Source: Halomonas sp.
Lineage (GTDB): Bacteria; Pseudomonadota; Gammaproteobacteria; Pseudomonadales; Halomonadaceae
Reading direction: 5' to 3'
DNA: 64,000 nucleotides
NCBI RefSeq assembly: GCF_030457605.1
Contig: NZ_JAKDUR010000002.1
Location: 62,001-126,000 of the forward strand
A program made the translations under genes and the position numbers. This document shows positions 40,149 through 48,715 of the stretch, in pieces. The notes below the pieces were generated by a model. The model searched no databases. It worked only from the letters and a program-made list of their open reading frames with translations, and had not been told where the DNA came from. The first letter of the stretch is position 1. Each line of letters opens with the position of its first letter.

Positions 40149-41062
40149 TACTCGGCGCTGGCCTGCGTTTGACGTGCCTGGTCGATGCGCTCGCAGAGGC
40201 TGGTCGCGCCCTGCAAAAAGCGCGGGGTGGGCCGCACCAGCGGGTCTGCGGGCACGGTATAGAGATTGCCTCGGGCCACGGCGGCCAGGCCCGAATACTG
40301 CCGCCAGTGCTCAAGCCAGGCGTTATCCACCGAGTCGTCGTCGCTGCCGGTGATGATCACCTCGGGGTTGGCGTCCAGCACCGCTTCGTCGCTCAGCCGC
40401 GGCACCAGCCGGGGGCGCTCGCCAAACACGTTGACCCCGCCGCAATCACGAATCGCCCGGCCGATCAGGTGCTCGTCGTTGAGGCTCATCAGCGGTGAGT
40501 CCCACACCTGATAAAACACCCGCACCGGTTCGTGCTCGCTATAGCGGGCTTTCAGCTCGGCCATGCCCGCAACAAACGCCTCCGCTTCTTGTTCAGCGGT
40601 GGCTTCGCTGCCGGCAAGGCGGCCCAGTCGCTCAAGCGTATCGGCCACGCCATCGACCGTGCGCGGCTCGATGTAAAACACCCGGATGCCCAGCGATTCA
40701 AGCGTTTCCAGCTGCTTTTCCGGGTTGCCGGTGACCCAGCCGACGACCAGATCCGGCTCAAGCCCCACCAGCGCTTCGAGGTCGATTCGGTTGTAATCGC
40801 CAACGATGGGCAGCTTGCGGGCGGGCGGCGGGTAGTCGCTGTGGGCGACCACGGCCACCACCTTCTCCCCCGCGCCGGCGGCAAAGGCTAGCTCGGTAGC
40901 CCCGGGGGACAGCGCGACAATGCGCCGGGCCGGGGCTTCAAGGCAGACCTTGCGTTCCAGATCATCCACGGCGCAGGGAGCATCCTCCGTGCCGGCGGAT
41001 GCCCCCTGGGTGACGAGCGCAAGCGCGAGGGCCGCTGCTGCCAGCGGCCCTGCTGTGCGCAT
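40148..41062 (-). CDS. btuF: Cobalamin-binding periplasmic protein (BtuF family)
   Basis: RRIVALSPGATELAFAAGAGEKVVAVVAHSDYPPPARKLPIVGDYNRIDLEALVGLEPDLVV. Confidence 0.9.
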   Translation of the reverse strand: MRTAGPLAAAALALALVTQGASAGTEDAPCAVDDLERKVCLEAPARRIVALSPGATELAFAAGAGEKVVAVVAHSDYPPPARKLPIVGDYNRIDLEALVGLEPDLVVGWVTGNPEKQLETLESLGIRVFYIEPRTVDGVADTLERLGRLAGSEATAEQEAEAFVAGMAELKARYSEHEPVRVFYQVWDSPLMSLNDEHLIGRAIRDCGGVNVFGERPRLVPRLSDEAVLDANPEVIITGSDDDSVDNAWLEHWRQYSGLAAVARGNLYTVPADPLVRPTPRFLQGATSLCERIDQARQTQASAE

Positions 41063-41069
41063 TGGCCGC

Positions 41070-42926
41070 TTACTGCGCACCGAAGCTCACGCTCAGGTAG
41101 GCGGCGCGGCCGGCATTCAGGTAGTCGTCGCCGTTGAAAAAGCGCGTGGTGACGTAGTCGTTGTCAAAGGCGTTATCCACCGTCACCCGGGCCTGCCACA
41201 GGGGGGCGAATGCCCAGCCCGCGCGCAGGTTGACGATGCCGTAGCCGGCCAGGCGGTCGTCGTTGGCCGCATCGCCGTAGCGGTGGTTTTGCGCAACCCA
41301 CGAACCACCCACGGACCACTCGCCAAGCTCGCGGTCCAGATCCAGACGCAGGCTCTCGCTGGCGCGACCGGCCAGGCGGTTACCGGTGTCACGGTCTTCC
41401 GGCTCCAGGTAGGTCAGCGCCGCCTGGGCGGTCCAGCCGTCGATTTCCACGCCGCTTGCAAGCTCTACGCCGCGAACGCGCGCCTCGGGCGTATTGAACG
41501 CCGACGTCTGGCCGGAAATCAGGTTGTCGATCTCGGTCTGGTAAATCGCCGCGTCCCAGAACCAGCTTGTGTACTGGCCGCGCGCGCCCAGCTCAACGGT
41601 TTTGGAGGTTTCGGCTTCCAGATCCGGGTTGCCGTAATTCGGATAGTAGAGGTCGTTGAACGTCGGCGCGCGGAAGGCCGTGCCATAGTTGGCGCGGAGT
41701 GTGTGATGATCATCCAGCGCGTAGCCCAGCGCCAGCCCGCCGGTGACTTCGTCGCCGTAGGCTTCGTTGTCGTCAAAGCGCAGGCTGCCCTGTACGGTCA
41801 ACGGGGAAAAGTCCAGCAGCGCCTGGGTGAAGGCCGCCGCGTTGTCGCGACTTTCCACTTCATAAGGGCCAGTGCCGGTGTCGCTGTCTTCCACGCTGTC
41901 GTCGCGGTACTCGGCCCCGGCGATGAACTGGTGGGGGCCGACGTCCAGGGTGTTTTCCCAGCGCGCGGTGCGGCTTTGGGTGCTGTACTCGCTGGCGTAA
42001 TACTCGGTGTCGGTCTCGTCCCGGGCTTCGCTCAGGGTCAGACGGGTACGGAAGTCGTCGCTCAAGGCAAGCTCGCCGTACACGCCGGCCACCTGCTGCA
42101 CGTAGTCGGTATCGGCGTTGTCGCCGCTGACATCAAACTCGGTGTTGCCCCGGGCCCGCAGCGCCAGCGCGCCGATTTCGGAGCCGTCGTTGAAGGTATG
42201 CGATACCCGGGCCAGCGCCGAGGTGTTGTCGTAGCCCATGTCATCGCCGCCCCGGCGTACCGGCTGGCCGTCGGTGGCCATGTGGCTGCCGGCGAAGCTG
42301 TAGCGGGTGGTGCCGTTCTGCCCCGCCTCGCTTTTACCGCTGATGCCGGCGCTGACCCGGCGGGTGTCGAACGAGCCGCCGCCGACGGAAATACGCGGCT
42401 GAGGGCCGGCCTCTTCGCCCCTGGGGGTAAACAGCTGGATCACCCCGCCCACCGCATCGGCACCGTAAAGGCTGCCGCGCGGGCCGCGGACGATTTCGGC
42501 GCGGTTGAACATGCGCGGGTCAAGGTACTGGTAGCTCGGCGAGCCCAGGGTGGCCGAGCGCAGGCGGATGCCGTCGATCATGAATAGCGTCGAGCCGCTT
42601 GACGTGCCGCGCAGGTACACGCTGCTGGCCTTGCCGAAGCTGCCGCTGGTTTTCACGTCCACCCCGGGCTGGCCGCGCAGCAGGTCGGTCAGCTCTACCG
42701 GGTCCTGGCGGCGCAGCGTCGCTTCGTCCAGCACGGTGACCGAAGAGAGCGTATCACTGGCGGTGCGCGGCGCGCGGGTGGCGGTAACCACTACCGGATT
42801 GAGGGTATCAGCGGCGTTTGCGTCGGAGGGCTCGGCGGCGGACAGGGTCTGGGCAGAAACGGCCAGCGGCAGCGCGGCCAAGGCGAAAGGCACCAGCGTT
42901 TTGGTGCCCCAAATACGGTCAGACAT
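41070..42926 (-). CDS. btuB: TonB-dependent vitamin B12 receptor
   Basis: TonB-box-like NPVVVTATRAPRT, plug RQDPVELTDLLRGQPGVDVKTSG, RGPRGSLYGADAVGGVIQLF; downstream of cobalamin riboswitch. Confidence 0.94.
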   Translation of the reverse strand: MSDRIWGTKTLVPFALAALPLAVSAQTLSAAEPSDANAADTLNPVVVTATRAPRTASDTLSSVTVLDEATLRRQDPVELTDLLRGQPGVDVKTSGSFGKASSVYLRGTSSGSTLFMIDGIRLRSATLGSPSYQYLDPRMFNRAEIVRGPRGSLYGADAVGGVIQLFTPRGEEAGPQPRISVGGGSFDTRRVSAGISGKSEAGQNGTTRYSFAGSHMATDGQPVRRGGDDMGYDNTSALARVSHTFNDGSEIGALALRARGNTEFDVSGDNADTDYVQQVAGVYGELALSDDFRTRLTLSEARDETDTEYYASEYSTQSRTARWENTLDVGPHQFIAGAEYRDDSVEDSDTGTGPYEVESRDNAAAFTQALLDFSPLTVQGSLRFDDNEAYGDEVTGGLALGYALDDHHTLRANYGTAFRAPTFNDLYYPNYGNPDLEAETSKTVELGARGQYTSWFWDAAIYQTEIDNLISGQTSAFNTPEARVRGVELASGVEIDGWTAQAALTYLEPEDRDTGNRLAGRASESLRLDLDRELGEWSVGGSWVAQNHRYGDAANDDRLAGYGIVNLRAGWAFAPLWQARVTVDNAFDNDYVTTRFFNGDDYLNAGRAAYLSVSFGAQ

Positions 42927-43089
42927 GGAAGTTCCCTTGCTCATCGTGCTCACCCGCACGGGGTTATCGTTATGTACCGGGCGAATGGATGGCAGGGATA
43001 AAAGCAGAGGGAAAGGCGCGTGCGCCGTCACCGCCTGCCAGCGCCCACCGCGCCACGGCCTGTATGCTGCCCACTAGTGCGTGGGTCAG

Positions 43090-43325
43090 TGTGCTCAGGC
43101 CGGTCTCCGGGCTGACGAGCAAAAGGCGTTGCGCTCCTGGCGGGCTCTTGGCCTTTAGGCCGCCACGCCCTTCCCGCGCGTTTTATCCATGGGGGATAAA
43201 AGCGGCGCAGTGGCATGCGTAGCGGCTGTCTCGATCACCGTTGCGGGGGCAGCGTCGGAATGGGCACCGACTTCCCGTTTCACCGCCGCGACCGTTGCGC
43301 GGCTGGCACCTGAGAGTGCGCGTAA
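43090..43325 (-). promoter_or_regulatory. Cobalamin (AdoCbl) riboswitch controlling btuB
   Basis: - strand reads GGTGCCAG...GAAACGGGAAGTCGGTGCCCATTCCGACGCTGCCCCCGCAACGGTGA...GCCACTG...GTCAGCCCGGAGACCGGCCTGA, the B12-box layout; ends are approximate. Confidence 0.93.
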
Positions 43326-43379
43326 GCTAGCAACTTGCGCGCCGTAACGCAACGCTGCCAGAAGGGGTACATGGGGCAT

Positions 43380-43480
43380 GAGCCGAGAGCAGGTTGGCGA
43401 GGGGGTTCTACGCCATGGATGGCGTAGGAAGCGTCCAGGGACGGATTTACAGCGCCCCCTCGCCGGCCTGCTCTCGGCTC
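43380..43480. repeat. Cruciform-like structured palindromic element (26-bp outer stem, two inner palindromes)
   Basis: GAGCCGAGAGCAGGTTGGCGAGGGGG / CCCCCTCGCCGGCCTGCTCTCGGCTC (24/26 Watson-Crick, other 2 U.G on + strand RNA); inner CTACGCC-ATGGAT-GGCGTAG and CGTCCAGGGACG. Confidence 0.88.
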
Positions 43481-43496
43481 TTTGTGGTAAGCAACA

Positions 43497-43937
43497 TTAC
43501 CCCTTAAGCACCATCACCAGCCCGTGGCGCACCCGCCATACGCGCCGGGCAATGGCGGCCGCGTCCTGGTTGAACCAGCCGTTCATGTCGCGCAGGCGGC
43601 GCTCAAGGCGGTCCATGGGCACAATGCCGCAGCCTACCTCGTGGCCGATAATGATCAGCGGCGCGGGGGCGAAGCGCGCATCGAGGGCGACAAGCTCGGC
43701 CTGCCACTGCCGGCGCAGGGCGTCGTGGTTTGTCTCGCGCTCAAGCGCGGCCTCAAGCCAGGGCAGCACGCCGTACAGCACCGTGGGCACGCCCTGCCCT
43801 TCAAACTGCACGCGGGCGGCCCATTCGGCAAGGGTTTCCCCCGGCGCAAGCGCCTGCCAGCGGGCGGCGGGCCAGCGCTCGGCTACGGCGTCGCGCTTGC
43901 CGGCGCGGGCACCGCCGAGGAACAGCTGCACTGCCAT
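43497..43937 (-). CDS. CobU-like protein, truncated/divergent (P-loop GGARAGKR)
   Basis: MAVQLFLGGARAGKRDAVAERW; C-terminal IIIGHEVGCGIVPMDRLERRLRDMNGWFNQDAAAIARRVWRVRHGLVMVLKG. Confidence 0.85.
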   Translation of the reverse strand: MAVQLFLGGARAGKRDAVAERWPAARWQALAPGETLAEWAARVQFEGQGVPTVLYGVLPWLEAALERETNHDALRRQWQAELVALDARFAPAPLIIIGHEVGCGIVPMDRLERRLRDMNGWFNQDAAAIARRVWRVRHGLVMVLKG

Positions 43938-44566
43938 GGGTCGCCTCCCTGTGTATTGGGATCATAGGTGAGCTGCCAACGCCGGCCTTCGGCCTGGCGC
44001 ACGGTGGAGTCCCAGAAAGCGACGTTTTCAAAGCGCCGGCGCAGCTCGCGGATGACCCCGCCGTGGGCCACGGCCAGCACCTTGAGCGGCCGGCCGTCTG
44101 GTGCCCCAGTGCCGCTGGCCGCCTGGTGTGCTGCATAAGCCACGTCGCCAAGCCAGGCGTCCAGCCGGGCGCGCAGGTCGGCACCGTTTTCGCCGCCGGG
44201 GATGCGCTGCTCGCCGACGCTGTCGATCCAGGCGCGGTAGTCCGGGCGGTCTTTCAGCTCATCGTAGGTCTTGCCCTCGTAGTCGCCGAAGTCGATCTCG
44301 CGCAGGCGCGGCTCGAACACCGGCGTCACGCCGCTGTTTTCCACCGCGCCGCTCCACTCGAGGGTCTGGCGGCAGCGGGTCAGGTCGCTTGAGTAGATCA
44401 GCGCAAACCGCTCATCGCCAAGCGCCAGGCGCAGCCGCTCCAGGGCGGCCTCGGCCTCGGGAAACGCCAGTTCAATATCGCGCTGGCCCTGGTAGCGTCG
44501 CTCCAGGTTCCAGAACGTCATCCCGTGGCGAACTGCCACCAGCTCCACAGACACAGCAGACACCAT
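43883..44566 (-). CDS. cobC: Histidine phosphatase family protein, probable alpha-ribazole phosphatase
   Basis: LVAVRHGMTFWNLERRYQGQRDIELAFPE, LIYSSDLTRCRQTLEWS, VAHGGVIREL; within cob cluster. Confidence 0.88.
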   Translation of the reverse strand: MVSAVSVELVAVRHGMTFWNLERRYQGQRDIELAFPEAEAALERLRLALGDERFALIYSSDLTRCRQTLEWSGAVENSGVTPVFEPRLREIDFGDYEGKTYDELKDRPDYRAWIDSVGEQRIPGGENGADLRARLDAWLGDVAYAAHQAASGTGAPDGRPLKVLAVAHGGVIRELRRRFENVAFWDSTVRQAEGRRWQLTYDPNTQGGDPWQCSCSSAVPAPASATP

Positions 44567-45306
44567 AGCTCTCCTCCTTCAATCATGGCACCGGCCAGGT
44601 CACCGGTGATGCCGCCAAACCAGCGCTTGAGCGCACGGCGTGCGACGAGAAAATAAAACCCCGCTGCGGCAAGCGCCAGCCACAGCCCGGGCCAGAACAA
44701 TGCCAGCGCAAGCGGCACGGCAAGCGCCCAGGCGGCGTCCACGGGGGTAAGCGACTGCTGCCAGGCATGCGCAAGCCCGGTGGGTTTGGCACCGGGAATC
44801 AGGATAAGCCCCGCCGCCCCCAGCAAGCGGCCAAGCGCCGGCACGGCAATCAGCCAGCCGAGCGGAGCGCCGGCGTCCACCAGCGCCCACAGCAGCACGC
44901 CCTTCCACGCCAGCAGGAAAAACAGCGAAAGCATGCCGAAGCTGCCGACGTGGGGGTCCTGCATGATGGCGAAGCGGCGCTCCAGAGGCTGGTTGCTACC
45001 CAGCGCGTCGGCCATGTCCATCAGGCCGTCCAGGTGCAGCCCGCCGGAAAGCGCGACCCACAGGCTAAGCAGCACCAGGGCTGTTAGCGGCGCAGGCGTG
45101 GCGGGAAACACCTCGGTCAGCAGGTACGCCGCCAGCGCCAGCACGCTGCCCAGCAGCGCGCCCACCAGCGGGTAGGCACGCACCGCAAAGCGGCGGGTTT
45201 CGGGCGTCCAGGGGCAGGCCAGCGGCACCGGAATGCGGGTCAAGAACTGCAGCGCCAGCACCAGCCCGAAGGCGGCATTTTTCATCGGTGAAAGCCTGTT
45301 TTTCAT
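44518..45306 (-). CDS. cobS: Adenosylcobinamide-GDP ribazoletransferase
   Basis: ALQFLTRIPVP, FPLVGALLGS-like region, GGLHLDGLMDMADALGS, ITGDLAGAMIE. Confidence 0.95.
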   Translation of the reverse strand: MKNRLSPMKNAAFGLVLALQFLTRIPVPLACPWTPETRRFAVRAYPLVGALLGSVLALAAYLLTEVFPATPAPLTALVLLSLWVALSGGLHLDGLMDMADALGSNQPLERRFAIMQDPHVGSFGMLSLFFLLAWKGVLLWALVDAGAPLGWLIAVPALGRLLGAAGLILIPGAKPTGLAHAWQQSLTPVDAAWALAVPLALALFWPGLWLALAAAGFYFLVARRALKRWFGGITGDLAGAMIEGGELWCLLCLWSWWQFATG

Positions 45307-45884
45307 CGACAAAGACCTCCTGCGTGATCGCTCATGCTCGCCGGTTTCCACTCGACGCCTTGACCGGCGATAACCTCCCGCACCGAATCGGCGCGGCCGG
45401 CGACCAAACGGTGGGCGCGCTGCAAAAAGGCCACGTAGCGCCACGTTTCGGCGCTTGCCTCATCGGTTGGCAGCAGCGCTTCGTTGAGGTCGTTGGACAC
45501 CAGCACCAGCGCAATAGCGCGCCGGCGCGCCGCGTCGATACACGCAGCAAGATCACAAAGCGCCTGCTCGGGCGATGGGTGCCGGGCATCATCTGCCTGC
45601 GGGTAAAGCACCTGGCTTGCCCACAGCGTCAGGCAGTCGATCAGCGCCGCGCCGCCGTTTGGCACCTGCTCAACGGGCGGCGTCAGCCACAGCGGCGCTT
45701 CAAGCGTGGCCCAGCCGGCACCCCGGGAGCGCCGGTGGCGGGCAATGCGCGCGGCCATCTCGCCATCGCTGACATTCGCCGTGGCGATGTAATACGGCGT
45801 TTGGGTGCCGGCGGCACGGCGCACCGCCGCCTCGGCCACGGCGCTCTTGCCCGAGCGCGCCCCGCCGCTAACGAAGACGACCAC
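45303..45884 (-). CDS. cobU: Adenosylcobinamide kinase / adenosylcobinamide-phosphate guanylyltransferase
   Basis: MVVFVSGGARSGKSAVAEAAV, YYIATANVSDGEMAARIARHRRSRGAGWATLEAP; C-terminal part divergent. Confidence 0.9.
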   Translation of the reverse strand: MVVFVSGGARSGKSAVAEAAVRRAAGTQTPYYIATANVSDGEMAARIARHRRSRGAGWATLEAPLWLTPPVEQVPNGGAALIDCLTLWASQVLYPQADDARHPSPEQALCDLAACIDAARRRAIALVLVSNDLNEALLPTDEASAETWRYVAFLQRAHRLVAGRADSVREVIAGQGVEWKPASMSDHAGGLCR

Positions 45885-47025
45885 GGCGGTCCTCCTCGCC
45901 CTTCAGGGCGTCACCGAGCCCCTTGAGCAGCCGGTCATTGGCATCAGCGTCACGCAGGGCCAGGCGCAGCCAGCGGCCGTCGAGCCCTTTGTAGCCGTGG
46001 GTATGGCGGACAAGAATGCCGCCGCACAATAGCCGCTCAAGCAGCGCCTCGGCGGTAATGCCCCGCCGGCGCAGCTCAACCCCCGGGCACAGCAGAAAAA
46101 AGCACGTCTCACCGGGGGCTACCTCAAGCCCCAGTGCCTGCAGCGCCCGGTGCATGCGCGGGCGCTCGGCGGCAAGCCAGGCCCGGGTACGCTCGGAGAA
46201 CGCCGTATCCGCCAGCAGCGGCGCGACAAGCCCGGCGGCCAGCCGGTTGACGCTCCAGGGCGGCTGGCGGCGGGCCATGGCGGCGATCAGCGCCTCACTG
46301 GCGAGCGCGTATCCCAGGCGCAGCCCGGGCAGGGTATAAAACTTGGTCATCGAGCGCAGCAGGATCAGATTAGGGTGTGCGGCAAGCCTTGTCGGCAGCG
46401 CGGCGGCGTCCGCCGGGCGGGCCGTCATGTCGATGAACGCTTCGTCCACCACCACCCGGCAGCCACAGGCGGCGGCCCGGGCCAGCAGCGCGTCCACGTC
46501 TGCCAGCGCCAGCAACCCACCGTCGGGGTTGTTGGGCCGGCAGAGAAATACTGCGTCGAGGTCTTCAAGAGAATCGGCCAGGGAGATCTCGCGCACTTCA
46601 GCACCTACGCCGGCAAGCGCTCGGGCGTACTCGTTAAAGGTGGGTGCCAGCACCCCGGCGCGCCCGCCGGCGCACAGCCCGGCGGCGAGAAAGATGGCCT
46701 CGCCGCCGCCGTTGGCAAGCAGCACCTGGCCTGGCATAACGCCGTGGTGGGCGGCAATCGCCGCGCGGGGTTCGGCGTAGTTTACGTCCGGGTAGCGGGC
46801 AAGCTCGCCCACATGGCGCGCAAGCCAGGCCGGCACCCAGCCGGGCGGGCCCAGCGGGTTGAGGTTGGCGCTGAAATCCTCAAACGGATGATCCGCCGGC
46901 AGGCCGAAGCGCTCAAGCAGCGCGCCCGCCTGCCCGCCGTGGCGCGGCCATTCGCTGGCTTGTTCGCAAGGCATAGACGTAAATGCAGACATGGACGTGG
47001 ATATAGACCTGGGTATAGACGCCAT
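45868..47025 (-). CDS. cobD: Threonine-phosphate decarboxylase (PLP-dependent)
   Basis: DFSANLNPLGPPGW, LLANGGGEAIFLAA, LRSMTKFYTLPGLRLGYALAS; start at 47025 inferred from ATGA coupling with cbiB stop and GGGAGG SD; alternative ATG starts at 46992 and 46974. Confidence 0.88.
   Translation of the reverse strand: MASIPRSISTSMSAFTSMPCEQASEWPRHGGQAGALLERFGLPADHPFEDFSANLNPLGPPGWVPAWLARHVGELARYPDVNYAEPRAAIAAHHGVMPGQVLLANGGGEAIFLAAGLCAGGRAGVLAPTFNEYARALAGVGAEVREISLADSLEDLDAVFLCRPNNPDGGLLALADVDALLARAAACGCRVVVDEAFIDMTARPADAAALPTRLAAHPNLILLRSMTKFYTLPGLRLGYALASEALIAAMARRQPPWSVNRLAAGLVAPLLADTAFSERTRAWLAAERPRMHRALQALGLEVAPGETCFFLLCPGVELRRRGITAEALLERLLCGGILVRHTHGYKGLDGRWLRLALRDADANDRLLKGLGDALKGEEDRRGRLR
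46974..47021 (-). repeat. Degenerate 12-nt tandem repeat (4 units) at the 5' end of the PLP decarboxylase gene
   Basis: tagacgtaaatg / cagacatggacg / tggatatagacc / tgggtatagacg. Confidence 0.6.
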
Positions 47026-48002
47026 CAACCTGTACCTCCCGCCTTGATTAGCCACGCGCTGGCTATCACCAGCGCCGCCGTCAGCGCGAAAAACCGCGCC
47101 CAGCCCTGGTGCATCAAGGCAATCGCGCGATCAATATGCCCGGCGTTAAGCGTCTCTCGCGGCTCGCCAAGCGTCGCGCTGCGGGTCATCACGCCCTGAT
47201 AGCTGCTCGCCCCGCCAAGCGCCACGCCCAGCCGGTGCGCCATGGCCGCCTCGGGCCAGCCGGCGTTGGGGCTTGCGTGCCTGGGCGCATCCCGGCGGGT
47301 GCCCTGCCAGGCAGCCGTGTCGATGCCCTTCCCACTCAGGCAAAAACATAGCGCGGTGAGCCTCGCCGGCAGCCAGTTGGCGGCGTCGTCCAGTTTAGCC
47401 GCAGCGCGGCCAAAGTCTGCGTAGCGTGGGGTGCGATAGCCGATCATCGAGTCCAGCGTGTTCACCGCCTTGTAGGCCAGCGCCAGCGGCGCGCCGCCAA
47501 CAAGCGCAAACAGCAGCGGCGCGGTGATGCCGTCCGAGGTGTTTTCGGCCACGGTTTCCACCGCGCCACGGGCGATGTCGGCCTCATTAAGCGTCTGGGT
47601 ATCGCGCCCGACCACCATGCTCAGCGCCGCTCGAGCCGCCGGCAAGTCGCCTTGTTTCAGCGGCGCTGCCACCGCGCGGCCGGCATCGCCAAGCCCCTTG
47701 ATGGCAACGGCGGTAGAGATCAGCCACAGCTCGGCCACAAGCCCAAGCCAAGGGTGAATCGCCCCCAACCCACGGCACACAAGCCAGACGCCGACGAATG
47801 TGCCCAACACCGTCACCAGCACCGTTAGCAGCCCGCCCCACCGGCGCGCCCGGGCGGAGCCGTGGTTCAGCCGGGCTTCCAGCGCGCTGATCAGCCGCCC
47901 CATCAATACCACCGGGTGGGGAAAACGGCGCGGGTCGCCCACGGCCAGGTCCACCGCTATCGCGGCGGCGGTAAGCGCGATCAGGGCAACTCCCGGCATC
48001 AT
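47025..48002 (-). CDS. cbiB: Adenosylcobinamide-phosphate synthase
   Basis: AVDLAVGDPRRFPHPVVLMGRLI, ENTSDGITAPLLFALVGGAPLALAYKAVNTLDSMIGY. Confidence 0.95.
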   Translation of the reverse strand: MMPGVALIALTAAAIAVDLAVGDPRRFPHPVVLMGRLISALEARLNHGSARARRWGGLLTVLVTVLGTFVGVWLVCRGLGAIHPWLGLVAELWLISTAVAIKGLGDAGRAVAAPLKQGDLPAARAALSMVVGRDTQTLNEADIARGAVETVAENTSDGITAPLLFALVGGAPLALAYKAVNTLDSMIGYRTPRYADFGRAAAKLDDAANWLPARLTALCFCLSGKGIDTAAWQGTRRDAPRHASPNAGWPEAAMAHRLGVALGGASSYQGVMTRSATLGEPRETLNAGHIDRAIALMHQGWARFFALTAALVIASAWLIKAGGTG

Positions 48003-48715
48003 CGTCCGCGCTCCTCATCGCTGCCGGCCCGTAAAGACTCGCGCACCGTCCGGTACACCGTGCGGCCAATAGCACGGCCAAGCTCGGTGCCGGAGCCGGC
48101 ATAAGGCGTGGGCGCGCCGCGCTGGGTGGCGGCAATGCTTACGCAGTCGGTAGAGGTGCCGGTGGCCGGCGTACGGCTGTGGGCATCGATGACGCGTTCA
48201 TCGCGCAGCGCCGCAACCTTGGCTTCGGTTGCCGAGAGGCAGGCGTTGACCATGGCACCCGGCGTCAGTTGGGCATCGATAAACACAAAGACGTTGACAG
48301 TACCGACCACCAGCCGAGGGTCTTCGCCTTCGGCGGCAATATCCACGGCGTTGCCGCTGCCCGCGGTGGCAAGCGCCAGCACGGCGTTTTGCCGCTGGCC
48401 AAGCGGGGTGCTGTGCATGGCGGCGTATTCAAGCTTCACCGCAGTCATCATCGCCACCGCGCAGGACGAATCCACCTCGTGGCCGGCAAGCCAGCGGGCA
48501 AGGTCATCGGCCGGGGCGCGGCCGGCGTAGTCCTTGTCCACGTAGAAATTGCAGAAGTCCCGCGCGGTGCCCGGGCCGCCGCCTACCAGCGCCGAGCTGA
48601 GCGTGGCCAGCGGCGCATCGGCCCGCAGATGAATACAGCCGCGCGAGAACCGCCCGACAAGCCCGGCGCTGAAGGCCAGGCGCACGGCGCGGGCGTTATC
48701 GTCGGCGCTCGGCAT
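47999..48715 (-). CDS. cbiZ: Adenosylcobinamide amidohydrolase CbiZ
   Basis: GTVNVFVFIDAQLTPGAMVNACLSATEAKVAALRD, GTSTDCVSIAATQRG. Confidence 0.92.
   Translation of the reverse strand: MPSADDNARAVRLAFSAGLVGRFSRGCIHLRADAPLATLSSALVGGGPGTARDFCNFYVDKDYAGRAPADDLARWLAGHEVDSSCAVAMMTAVKLEYAAMHSTPLGQRQNAVLALATAGSGNAVDIAAEGEDPRLVVGTVNVFVFIDAQLTPGAMVNACLSATEAKVAALRDERVIDAHSRTPATGTSTDCVSIAATQRGAPTPYAGSGTELGRAIGRTVYRTVRESLRAGSDEERGR

Noticed and set aside
40920-42587. 555-aa + strand ORF opposite btuF/btuB
   Set aside because: Antisense to clearly homologous coding sequence; low-complexity composition typical of GC-rich antisense frames
46150-47199. 349-aa + strand ORF opposite the PLP decarboxylase
   Set aside because: Antisense shadow; no motif
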